Assembly (NCBI GenBank): GCA_030672805.1
Contig: DAOVFR010000182.1
Location: 1 to 5,464, forward strand
Origin: Candidatus Krumholzibacteriota bacterium
GTDB lineage: Bacteria > Krumholzibacteriota > Krumholzibacteriia > Krumholzibacteriales > Krumholzibacteriaceae
DNA length: 5,464 bases
Direction: 5' to 3'
Shown here: one piece after another, positions 1 through 5,433 of the stretch
Layout of the letters: each line of letters begins with the position of its first letter
How positions within the stretch are numbered: the stretch's first letter is position 1
Made by a program: the position numbers and the translations under genes
The notes under the pieces: generated by a model
Database searches by the model: none
Seen by the model: the letters and a program-made list of their open reading frames with translations, nothing else
What the model was told of the DNA's origin: nothing

Positions 1-228
1 AGTGCTCTCGATCGTGTTCGGCGGATAGCCAACCGCAAACTCGGCGCATATCTGGCCGTTCATACCGGGCAGGCACATGACCCACATCTCGGCCGGGTAG
101 AAACCGACGCCGGTCACGCACCAGGCCGAGCGGGCATCATCGGTGAAAAGGGCGATGTAGCCGTACTGGGCGTGAGCCGCGCTCGAGACCAGCAGTAGTG
201 CTAACCCAAGTAGCAATGCTTTCTTCAT
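1..228 (-). CDS. Secreted protein of unknown function, 3' end cut off by window edge
   Basis: The first 76 codons of a gene are visible and run off the left edge without a stop. The start at 226-228 is supported by a strong AGGAGG nine bases upstream. Residues 1-20 form a clear Sec signal peptide: two lysines, a run of Leu/Ala, then a small-residue site ending Ala-His-Ala before Gln21, so the product is exported. The mature part has three Cys (37, 52, 61) and no domain I recognise. It resembles the start of the product encoded at 391-963: both mature proteins begin with Gln21, then a hydrophobic strand with Leu-Phe and an acidic residue. Both have an aromatic-rich segment with Glu-Met-Trp/Tyr at about residue 47, followed about 15 residues later by an Ala/Glu/aromatic strand. 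I infer diverged tandem paralogues. Since only the N-terminus is seen, full length and function are open; an extracellular beta-rich protein is likely. Confidence 0.8.
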   Translation of the reverse strand, partial: MKKALLLGLALLLVSSAAHAQYGYIALFTDDARSAWCVTGVGFYPAEMWVMCLPGMNGQICAEFAVGYPPNTIEST

Positions 229-237
229 CGTTCAGTT

Positions 238-243
238 CCTCCT
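238..243 (-). promoter_or_regulatory. Shine-Dalgarno sequence of the left-edge gene
   Basis: On the minus strand this reads AGGAGG, nine bases before the ATG at 226-228. It fixes the start of the partial secreted-protein gene. Confidence 0.8.
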
Positions 244-296
244 GTTGCATGCCGCAACATTCACTGATTAACCATCTCTTTTCAAAGCGTAAAGCC

Positions 297-328
297 AGGT
301 GACAGATTTTTATCTCGACCCATCACCT
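297..328 (-). repeat. Compound stem-loop in the gap between the two left-most genes
   Basis: The arms at 297-302 and 323-328 are perfect complements (6 bp). Inside them 304-307 and 312-315 also pair (4 bp) around a four-base A/T loop, leaving a seven-base bulge at 316-322. On the minus-strand transcript it lies about 70 bases before the left-edge start codon, downstream of the stop at 391. It could be part of a leader or termination structure. No U-run follows, so I do not call a terminator, and the short arms could be chance. Confidence 0.3.
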
Positions 329-337
329 TTGTTGATA

Positions 338-374
338 TGTGGCTGGATGCAAACACAAACCCCACCCAGCCACA
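338..374 (-). repeat. 9-bp perfect stem-loop just after the 391-963 gene
   Basis: The arms at 338-346 and 366-374 are perfect 9-bp complements (TGTGGCTGG and its partner) around a 19-base loop. The structure starts 17 bases past the TAA of the 391-963 gene in the direction of transcription, where a 3' end or termination element is expected. It lacks the U-tract of a standard intrinsic terminator and its loop is long. It may instead stabilise an mRNA 3' end or act with a factor. The stem is seen; the function is inferred. Confidence 0.4.
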
Positions 375-390
375 ACACAACATTCCGCTT

Positions 391-963
391 TTACTCAAAC
401 ATGGACTTGATCGCACCCCAGCTCTCTTCCTCGACGCCCACCGCATCAGGGCAGAGAATCGAGGTCAAGCCGATGATGTCAAAAAAGTAGTTGTCAGGCG
501 TATAAGTGCCTCTCAGCTCTCCACTGTCGGGATGCGGACCAATGACCAGCGGATAATCTACGACACCGCCGCCGGCGTTCCAGCATTCTGCCGTCAGGAC
601 ACCCTCGATGGTGCACATCAGGTTGTACCCCGGCATGAAGCCGTTCATCGGCGGCCAGTACGCAATCGAATGACCGGCGAACGGGTCGCCGTTCACGATA
701 GACTCGTTGTCCGGATACGTGACAGTGCTCACAAAGAAGAGCGAATGTCCCGGATCCAGCGGAGTCTGCAGCTGGTACTCGATAGCAGTTACATAGTAAT
801 CCGCATGATGCATGTAGAGATACATTTCAAAGGCAACAAACGCACTGGGATACGTCGACATCTTGCCAGGCGGCTGATAGTCGAAGAACAATCCCAGGGT
901 CTGCGCGCTCAGCATCCCCGGAATAAGGAGAGCAATTGTCAGTGACAACAATACCTTCTTCAT
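391..963 (-). CDS. Secreted protein of unnamed family with C-terminal WG-x-IK tail
   Basis: The product has 190 residues. The ATG at 961-963 has GGGAG seven bases upstream. Residues 1-20 are a Sec signal peptide (two Lys, long hydrophobic core, Leu-Ser-Ala before Gln21), so the protein is exported. The mature 170 residues are rich in Tyr, Phe, Gly and Pro and look like a beta-sandwich, with three Cys (117, 127, 171). The end is distinctive: after Cys171 a short acidic linker leads to Ser-Trp-Gly-Ala-Ile-Lys-Ser-Met-Phe-Glu (181-190). From memory, similar Trp-Gly...Lys-x-Leu/Met-Tyr/Phe ends close many small secreted proteins of Eisenbacteria-like genomes. That suggests a shared tail, perhaps for sorting or anchoring, but this is inference. 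No catalytic motif is visible. The gene lies 76 bases after the dockerin-protein gene and 162 bases before its probable paralogue, all in the same direction, so joint transcription is possible but not shown. Confidence 0.88.
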   Translation of the reverse strand: MKKVLLSLTIALLIPGMLSAQTLGLFFDYQPPGKMSTYPSAFVAFEMYLYMHHADYYVTAIEYQLQTPLDPGHSLFFVSTVTYPDNESIVNGDPFAGHSIAYWPPMNGFMPGYNLMCTIEGVLTAECWNAGGGVVDYPLVIGPHPDSGELRGTYTPDNYFFDIIGLTSILCPDAVGVEEESWGAIKSMFE

Positions 964-1039
964 AATCTAACTCCCTTAAATGTATTGCAGCCCCAAGATG
1001 CTCAGCTTGCAAGGGCTTGCCAGATTATTACCTGATGCA
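964..1039. other. 76-base gap between two secreted-protein genes
   Basis: On the minus strand this gap holds the Shine-Dalgarno GGGAG (complement of 971-975) for the 391-963 gene. On the plus strand it contains the direct repeat GCTTGC, four bases, GCTTGC at 1005-1020. I see no convincing terminator or promoter, so read-through from the dockerin gene is plausible. Confidence 0.5.
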
Positions 1040-1690
1040 CTAGAAGCACTCGTGTAGGTAATGCTCCCCCATGAAAGCAAAGTCACTCAGGTTGCAATGG
1101 GTGTCATCGTTGTAATCGCAACAATCGTTGTATCCCGTCTCTGGATAACTCTTGTTGTAGCTGAGACCGAAGACACCAAGATCCGACAGGTTGACAACAC
1201 AGTCAGCGGTCAGATCCGGACTGACGATGATTATGTCAAGACAGATCCAATCCGTAGAGCCGCATGGCTCTTCGAGAACAATCTGGCCCTGAATGGCGAT
1301 GTAGGCGCCGCCATTCAGGATGCAGCCACCACCGGCGATACGGCCGGAGATCGTGGTGCGGCCCAGGTCGTTCGTTATTGAATCCGCAACTATCGGAGCA
1401 GTACAGAGACAGAGCTCCTCAGCAGGATCACAGGCCTGAATCCAGTAATCCGTCCGGGGAATACCGGAAACGCCGTTGCCTGCGCTGTCCCTGGCGTAGA
1501 CGATGATGTGATCGTCCGTGCCGCCACATCCGGTGCGGATGAACTCGAAGTCGCCCGCGGGACAGATAGAAACCCGCATACCGACACAGCTGAGACTGAC
1601 GTCGCTTAAGCAATCGTCTACCTCACCCGCATACAGCGAGGTTGCAAATACAAGCAGCAAAGAGAAAAGCAACACTTTTCCTTTGAACAT
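1040..1690 (-). CDS. Secreted cysteine-rich protein with C-terminal dockerin-like domain
   Basis: The product has 216 residues. Residues 1-21 form a Sec signal peptide (Lys3, Lys5, Leu/Val/Phe core, site after Tyr-Ala21). Residues 22-156 are beta-rich. They include an Ig/invasin-like turn (Asp-Ser-Ala-Gly-Asn-Gly-Val near 68-75) that suggests a bacterial Ig-like or carboxypeptidase-regulatory-type sandwich. Residues 157-216 hold two F-hand calcium loops typical of type I dockerins: Asp159-x-Thr161-x-Asp163...Asp170, and Asp192-x-Asn194-x-Asp196...Asp203, each followed by a hydrophobic helix. The mature chain has 15 Cys, so disulfides formed outside the cytoplasm are likely. Classical dockerins bind cohesins in cellulosomes, but stand-alone dockerin-like tails are common on exported proteins of non-cellulolytic bacteria. 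No enzyme domain is present, so a structural or binding role is more likely. The start is fixed by AGGAGG eight bases upstream. It is the first gene of the leftward group. Confidence 0.92.
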   Translation of the reverse strand: MFKGKVLLFSLLLVFATSLYAGEVDDCLSDVSLSCVGMRVSICPAGDFEFIRTGCGGTDDHIIVYARDSAGNGVSGIPRTDYWIQACDPAEELCLCTAPIVADSITNDLGRTTISGRIAGGGCILNGGAYIAIQGQIVLEEPCGSTDWICLDIIIVSPDLTADCVVNLSDLGVFGLSYNKSYPETGYNDCCDYNDDTHCNLSDFAFMGEHYLHECF

Positions 1691-1698
1691 CTCGTTAA

Positions 1699-1713
1699 CC
1701 TCCTAAACCTCCT
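1699..1713 (-). promoter_or_regulatory. Tandem Shine-Dalgarno sequences of the dockerin-protein gene
   Basis: On the minus strand AGGAGG occurs twice in a row, at 1699-1704 and 1708-1713, separated by TTT. They lie 8 and 17 bases before the ATG at 1688-1690. The nearer copy is ideally placed and fixes the start. A third AGGAGG lies further up the leader at 1771-1776. Confidence 0.75.
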
Positions 1714-1715
1714 CA

Positions 1716-1731
1716 AAGGTTCGGGAACCTT
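1716..1731 (-). repeat. Small hairpin in the dockerin-gene leader
   Basis: The two 7-base arms 1716-1722 and 1725-1731 are perfect complements around two bases; in RNA this would fold as about 5 bp with a six-base loop. It sits two bases upstream of the distal tandem Shine-Dalgarno. The near arm contains AACCT, which could alternatively pair with AGGTT overlapping either ribosome-binding site. Confidence 0.4.
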
Positions 1732-1820
1732 AAAGAAAAGAAAAGTACACGAACTTTGGGGGTACACTAACCTCCTTCCACCTTAAGTTGGAGATACCGT
1801 TTACTTACTCGACAAAATGA

Positions 1821-1850
1821 AGTCTATCATAATAAAGGGCACCATGTCAA
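1821..1850 (-). promoter_or_regulatory. Candidate sigma-70-type promoter for the leftward genes
   Basis: On the minus strand a perfect TTGACA (complement of 1845-1850) is followed after 18 bases by TAGACT (complement of 1821-1826), four of six matches to a -10 box. Transcription would start near 1814, giving a leader of about 120 bases before the dockerin-protein gene. The -35 is strong and the -10 and spacing are only fair. Confidence 0.5.
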
Positions 1851-1943
1851 CCCAAAATGTTGGAATGAATGGAGATTACGGGAAGGGTTACACGACGGCA
1901 CGGGGTATCCCTCAGGATCTCCCTGGCTGTGCGTGTTTCATTT

Positions 1944-1996
1944 TTTTGAAAAACAAATTGAAAAACTTTGCCTGAACATGCATAACTCATTATAAA
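1944..1996 (+). promoter_or_regulatory. Candidate promoter with A-tract UP-like element for the flippase operon
   Basis: A -35-like TTGCCT (1968-1973, four of six) and a -10-like TATAAA (1991-1996, five of six) are exactly 17 bases apart. The start would lie near 2003, about 30 bases before the flippase ATG. Directly upstream, the 9-base sequence TTGAAAAAC occurs twice (1946-1954 and 1958-1966), 12 bases apart. This puts two A-tracts in the position of an UP element. The boxes are seen; activity is inferred. Confidence 0.55.
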
Positions 1997-2033
1997 CAAT
2001 GCAACTTTACTTTATCTGACAGGCCATCCCGCC

Positions 2034-3518
2034 ATGGCGCACGAACGGAACGAAAAACTGTCGACACTCGTTTTAAGAGGGAGTTTCTGGGTATTCTGCC
2101 TCCGCCTGGCCGCAAGGTCACTCACCGTTGTCAAGCTGATCATCATCGCCCGTATCCTCGCTCCCGGCGAGTACGGCATCATGGGTATCGCGCTGCTCGT
2201 GATGGCGACACTCGAGACCTTCTCCCAGACCGGGTTCCAGCACGCCCTGCTACAGAAGAAGAACGGTGTCGCGGGCTACCTCGACACCGTCTGGACGTCG
2301 ACGATCGTCCGCGGCGTCCTGCTGTTTCTCGTGCTGTACCTCGCGGCCCCGCTGGCCGCCTCCTTCTTCGGGACCACCGGGGCTGCCGCCGTCATACGGG
2401 TTGCCGGGATATCTATCCTGCTCAAATCCGTCGTGAACGTGGGTGTCGTCTATTTCCAGAAAGAACTCCGCTTCGACAGGCAGTTCGCCTACCGTCTGAG
2501 CGGACTTCTTGCCGACTTCGCCGTCTCGGTCGCGGTGATCCTCACGCTGAGAAATGTCTGGGCGCTCGTGTTCGGGCTCCTCGCGGGGGACCTGGCGAGC
2601 ATAATAGCAAGTTACGCCGTCCACCCGTACCGCCCGCGCCCGAGGCTCGATACGAAGCGGCTCGCCGACCTGTTCGGTTTCGGGAAATGGATTTTCGGAT
2701 CGAGTATACTCGTTTTCCTGATCACGCAGGGAGACGATATCTTTGTCGGCCGGCTCCTGGGCGCAACCGCCCTGGGATTATACCAGATGGCGTACCGGAT
2801 CTCGAACATTCCCGCCACCGAGTTTTCCCACCTCTTATCGACGGTGACGTACCCTGCCTACTCGAAGCTGCAGGACAACCTGCCCAAGCTGGGGGAAGCA
2901 TACTGCCGGGTGCTCGGCGTCACGCTTCTCGCCGCGCTGCCCGTGGCCGGGCTGATCCTCATCCTCGCCCCTGAATTCACCGGGGTGTTCCTCGGCGGGA
3001 AATGGCTTTCCGCCATCCCCCTGATGCAGGTGCTTGCACTGTTCGGCCTGATGAGGGCCATAGGCGCAACAACGGGCGTCGTCTTCATGGCGGTCGGAAA
3101 ACCCGGTATCCGGACACGGATCCAGGCGGCCCAGCTTGTCCTGCTCGCCGTTATCATATACCCGCTTACCATGCGATGGGGACTTACCGGAACGTCGATC
3201 GCCGTTACGATCGACGCCCTCGTCTTCAACCTCGTCGCCGTAAACCGTGTTTTCTCCCTCTTGAGGGCCCGTTCCGGTGACGTGTGGCGGACGTTTCTCT
3301 TCTCGCTGCTCTCGACCGTCGTCTCGGCGGCGCTGGTCCTCCTTCTGAAACGTCATGTACTCACCACCCCGAACGTGCGGCATTTCCTCGCCCTCGCCGC
3401 CTCCGGAGTTTGCTGCTACCTTATAATGGTTTATATTACCGACTCGCTCTTTCATTACATCGACGGACGGTACATCCGCGAGCGGCTCTTCGCGCCGGGA
3501 TCCGGGCGGAACGAATGA
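2034..3518 (+). CDS. Wzx/TuaB-type polysaccharide flippase (MOP superfamily)
   Basis: The product has 494 residues, the usual length for this family, and is almost entirely hydrophobic segments joined by short basic loops (about 12-14 membrane helices). It is an inner-membrane exporter that turns undecaprenyl-linked oligosaccharides to the outer face. Family signatures in order are Ala-Arg-Ile-Leu-Ala-Pro-Gly-Glu-Tyr-Gly (39-48) after the first helix, Gly-Phe-Gln-His-Ala-Leu-Leu-Gln-Lys (67-75), and Gly-Phe-Gly-Lys-Trp (215-219). Then come Asp-Asp-Ile-Phe-Val-Gly-Arg-Leu-Leu-Gly (234-243) with Gly-Leu-Tyr-Gln-Met-Ala-Tyr, and Thr-Tyr-Pro-Ala-Tyr-Ser-Lys (272-278). These point to the TuaB/WzxC branch rather than MATE drug pumps or MurJ. 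The start is the only in-frame ATG after the upstream TAA (1983-1985). Its ribosome-binding site is weak (AGG at 2021-2023). It is the first gene of the rightward operon and its stop overlaps the next start. The substrate cannot be read from the sequence. Confidence 0.95.
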   Translation: MAHERNEKLSTLVLRGSFWVFCLRLAARSLTVVKLIIIARILAPGEYGIMGIALLVMATLETFSQTGFQHALLQKKNGVAGYLDTVWTSTIVRGVLLFLVLYLAAPLAASFFGTTGAAAVIRVAGISILLKSVVNVGVVYFQKELRFDRQFAYRLSGLLADFAVSVAVILTLRNVWALVFGLLAGDLASIIASYAVHPYRPRPRLDTKRLADLFGFGKWIFGSSILVFLITQGDDIFVGRLLGATALGLYQMAYRISNIPATEFSHLLSTVTYPAYSKLQDNLPKLGEAYCRVLGVTLLAALPVAGLILILAPEFTGVFLGGKWLSAIPLMQVLALFGLMRAIGATTGVVFMAVGKPGIRTRIQAAQLVLLAVIIYPLTMRWGLTGTSIAVTIDALVFNLVAVNRVFSLLRARSGDVWRTFLFSLLSTVVSAALVLLLKRHVLTTPNVRHFLALAASGVCCYLIMVYITDSLFHYIDGRYIRERLFAPGSGRNE

Positions 3519-4429
3519 ACGGTCAGACGGCAGACATACGCTGTCCGCTGTGCGGCGGCAGCAAGCATTCACCGGCGAAGTATCGCCTCGCCCGCTGCGA
3601 TGATTGCGGGCTGATCCACGCCGCCGGGGGCGCCCCGGCACGGGACTCATCGGAACAGTATACGGCAAGATACTACGCCGAGAGAACGGGCGCCGGGAAG
3701 TCCGGGTCCGGCAATGAGATCGAGCGAACAACCAGGAGTTTTTCGAAAAGGGCGGAGAAACTGGTCCGTGATTTCGGCCCCGGCGGCAGGCTGCTCGACG
3801 TCGGCTGCGGACAGGGATTCTTTATCGCCTGCATGAAGCGGTGCGGCTGGGACGCGGTTGGCGTGGATGTATCTCCGTGGGCCGTCCGGTTCGCCCGCGA
3901 GGCGCTCGGCCTTACCGCGTACGAGGGTTCCGTGGAGAACGTGCCGCCGGGCGAGCGGTTCGACGTCGTGACGATGTTCCACGTCCTCGAGCACCTTCGG
4001 CGTCCCGTGCAGGCGCTGGAGCAGGCCGCCGAGCACCTCGAGGACGGCGGCACGCTGATCATCGAGGGACCCAATTACGCCGGCTTCGACCGGTTATGGC
4101 ACGGGGAGCTGTGGCGGGGATTCACCGACCCCTCGCACCTCAGTTTCTTTACGCCCGCGACCTACCGGCTGGCCATTGAAAGGGCGGGTCTTTCCGTCGG
4201 GCGTATCGATTTCCAGACGTGGGACCCTGCCTTCCACCTGCTTGGAGCCGGCATCCTGCCCGGGGCCAGGTCGGAACCGGACGGGGACACGGCCGGGCGG
4301 ATACGGCGGAAGATGAGGAGCAATATCTTCGTGAGGGGAGTATGCAAAATTCTGTACAGTATCAGCAGGGGGCTTCACCTTCGCGGCAGGGACGCAAGAA
4401 TATACGCCCGCAGGAAGGATGCCGCATGA
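3515..4429 (+). CDS. SAM-dependent methyltransferase with N-terminal zinc ribbon
   Basis: The product has 304 residues. Residues 10-31 are a zinc ribbon (Cys10-x2-Cys13 and Cys28-x2-Cys31) like that heading many polysaccharide-cluster methyltransferases. From about 83 it is a class I Rossmann methyltransferase of the Methyltransf_23 type. Motif I is Leu-Leu-Asp-Val-Gly-Cys-Gly-Gln-Gly (93-101), which binds SAM. Asp118 ends strand 2 and should hold the ribose, and Phe-His-Val-Leu-Glu-His-Leu (155-161) is the usual strand-4 signature. A late Asp-Pro-Ser-His-Leu-Ser-Phe-Phe-Thr-Pro segment is typical of the C-terminal half. It probably methylates a sugar or glycan end in the cytoplasm; the acceptor is unknown. 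The open frame reaches back to 3284, but the start at 3515 is chosen because it forms an ATGA overlap with the flippase stop. It also places the zinc ribbon at the N-terminus, and upstream codons would only re-read the flippase gene. Expression is probably coupled. Confidence 0.94.
   Translation: MNGQTADIRCPLCGGSKHSPAKYRLARCDDCGLIHAAGGAPARDSSEQYTARYYAERTGAGKSGSGNEIERTTRSFSKRAEKLVRDFGPGGRLLDVGCGQGFFIACMKRCGWDAVGVDVSPWAVRFAREALGLTAYEGSVENVPPGERFDVVTMFHVLEHLRRPVQALEQAAEHLEDGGTLIIEGPNYAGFDRLWHGELWRGFTDPSHLSFFTPATYRLAIERAGLSVGRIDFQTWDPAFHLLGAGILPGARSEPDGDTAGRIRRKMRSNIFVRGVCKILYSISRGLHLRGRDARIYARRKDAA
4412..4418 (+). promoter_or_regulatory. Shine-Dalgarno sequence of the glycosyltransferase gene
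   Basis: AGGAAGG lies seven bases before the ATG at 4426, inside the end of the methyltransferase gene. It decides this start over the open frame that extends back to 4219. Confidence 0.75.
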
Positions 4430-5433
4430 AACTGCTCTGCTTTTTTAGATACGGCCCTGAAAAGGCCAGCTCCCGGGTGAGGGGATACCAACTCGCCCTG
4501 GAGCTCGAAAAACGGAATATAGAGTGCACCACGCTCACGGGAACACGTAAAAGCTCCTATGTCCGGTGTGTCCGGGAAATGGCCCGCCACGACGCCGTCC
4601 TGTTCCAGAAACTTTACACCTATCCGGACGTGCTGATGAACACACTGGCGCGTTCGCTCGGCAGGAAGACGATCTTCGACATCGACGACGCCCCTTTCGG
4701 CAACACGTACAGCAAGAGGGCGGAGCGCCTGGCCGGGGCGATGGCGGGGAAAGCGTCCGCCGTCCTCGCGGGGAGCCACCAGCTCAAGCGATTCGCAGCC
4801 GCGCACAACCGGAACACACATCTCATCCCCAGCTCGATCGACCTTTCCCTCTATGAGCCGGTCCGTCGGGCTCCCGCCGGGGACCGCGTGACGCTCGGCT
4901 GGATCGGCGACGGGGTCAGCTACCGGGAGGACCTCACGATGCTCGCGGAACCGCTCAGGCGTCTCGGCGAGCGTCACCCGGTGCGCCTCGTCATCATCGG
5001 GGCCCTCGGGCAGGAAAAGATATACGAGACGTTCGCCCATCTCGGCCCGGTCGAGGTCCGCATGGTCGACGCGATCGACTGGAAGGACCCGGCGGCCGTT
5101 GCGGCGGAGATCTCCCGCTTCGACATCGGCCTCTACCCCCTGACCGGCAACGTCTTCAACATTTACAAGTGCGGGTTCAAGGCGCTCGAGTACATGGCGC
5201 TGAAGATCCCCGTGGTCGCGAGCCCCGTCGGGGAAAACGGATACATCATCGATGATGGAACAGAGGGCTTTCTCGCCGTGGACGGGGAGCAGTGGTACAG
5301 GAAGCTGCGCGCCCTGGTGGAGAACGAACAGACGCGTCTTTCGATGGGTGAGGCGGGAAGGAAAAAGGTCGAGGAGAAATACTCGCTCGACGTGACGGCC
5401 GGAAAGGTGGCCGATATAATCAATGCCCTGTAG
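4426..5433 (+). CDS. Glycosyltransferase, GT-B fold, family-4 type
   Basis: The product has 335 residues, slightly short for the family. It should transfer a sugar from an activated donor to a growing lipid-linked glycan at the cytoplasmic membrane face. The N-terminal Rossmann half begins Met-Lys-Leu-Leu-Cys-Phe, followed by Ala-Ser-Ser-Arg-Val-Arg-Gly-Tyr (14-21), the usual acceptor-side loop. It includes Phe-Asp-Ile-Asp-Asp-Ala-Pro (84-90). The C-terminal half opens with Leu-Gly-Trp-Ile-Gly-Asp-Gly (157-163). It carries the donor-binding signature Phe-Lys-Ala-Leu-Glu-Tyr-Met-Ala (251-258) followed by Pro-Val-Val-Ala-Ser-Pro-Val-Gly-Glu-Asn. Glu255 fits the conserved E of the GT4 E-x7-E motif region. 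The start at 4426 overlaps the methyltransferase stop (ATGA) and has a good Shine-Dalgarno, so translation is coupled. Linkage and sugar cannot be told from sequence. Only 31 bases follow before the window ends. Confidence 0.94.
   Translation: MKLLCFFRYGPEKASSRVRGYQLALELEKRNIECTTLTGTRKSSYVRCVREMARHDAVLFQKLYTYPDVLMNTLARSLGRKTIFDIDDAPFGNTYSKRAERLAGAMAGKASAVLAGSHQLKRFAAAHNRNTHLIPSSIDLSLYEPVRRAPAGDRVTLGWIGDGVSYREDLTMLAEPLRRLGERHPVRLVIIGALGQEKIYETFAHLGPVEVRMVDAIDWKDPAAVAAEISRFDIGLYPLTGNVFNIYKCGFKALEYMALKIPVVASPVGENGYIIDDGTEGFLAVDGEQWYRKLRALVENEQTRLSMGEAGRKKVEEKYSLDVTAGKVADIINAL

Larger units (their letters stand above)
1691..2033. other. Divergent intergenic region with promoters for both gene groups
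   Basis: This 343-base stretch has no credible gene. Its left third (to about 1814) reads as the untranslated leader of the dockerin-protein gene, with repeated AGGAGG sequences and a small hairpin. Position 1821-1850 resembles a leftward promoter, and 1944-1996 a rightward promoter for the flippase operon. The middle (about 1855-1940) shows only weak inverted repeats, for instance ATCC/GGAT near 1909-1920, and nothing I can assign. The region is more AT-rich than the genes to its right. Confidence 0.7.

Noticed and set aside
337..945. A 202-codon open frame on the plus strand opposite the secreted-protein gene
   Set aside because: It is antisense to a gene with a clear signal peptide, a good Shine-Dalgarno and recognisable family features. 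Its own translation is rich in Arg and His, has no domain, and has no ribosome-binding site I can see.
1731..1762. A possible GTG-started leader peptide in the dockerin-gene leader (minus strand, from about 1764)
   Set aside because: The GTG lies only three bases from the AGGAGG at 1771-1776, too close for normal initiation. The frame runs into the main gene without a meaningful peptide.
1909..1947. A possible intrinsic terminator (weak ATCC/GGAT hairpin, then a seven-T run at 1941-1947)
   Set aside because: The stem is only 4 bp and lies about 20 bases from the T-run. No gene on the plus strand ends upstream, so there is nothing for it to terminate.
3284..3514. An N-terminal extension of the methyltransferase by 77 codons
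   Set aside because: It would overlap the flippase gene in another frame and put an Arg/Pro-rich stretch before the zinc ribbon. The ATGA start at 3515 fits the family better.
2835..3731. A 298-codon open frame on the minus strand across the flippase and methyltransferase
   Set aside because: It is antisense to two well-supported genes in high-GC DNA, where such shadows are common. The translation is low-complexity and rich in Arg, Gly, Asp and Glu.
4219..4425. An N-terminal extension of the glycosyltransferase by 69 codons
   Set aside because: The extension is unlike the family and re-reads the methyltransferase gene. The start at 4426 has a good Shine-Dalgarno and gives the usual Met-Lys-Leu-Leu beginning.
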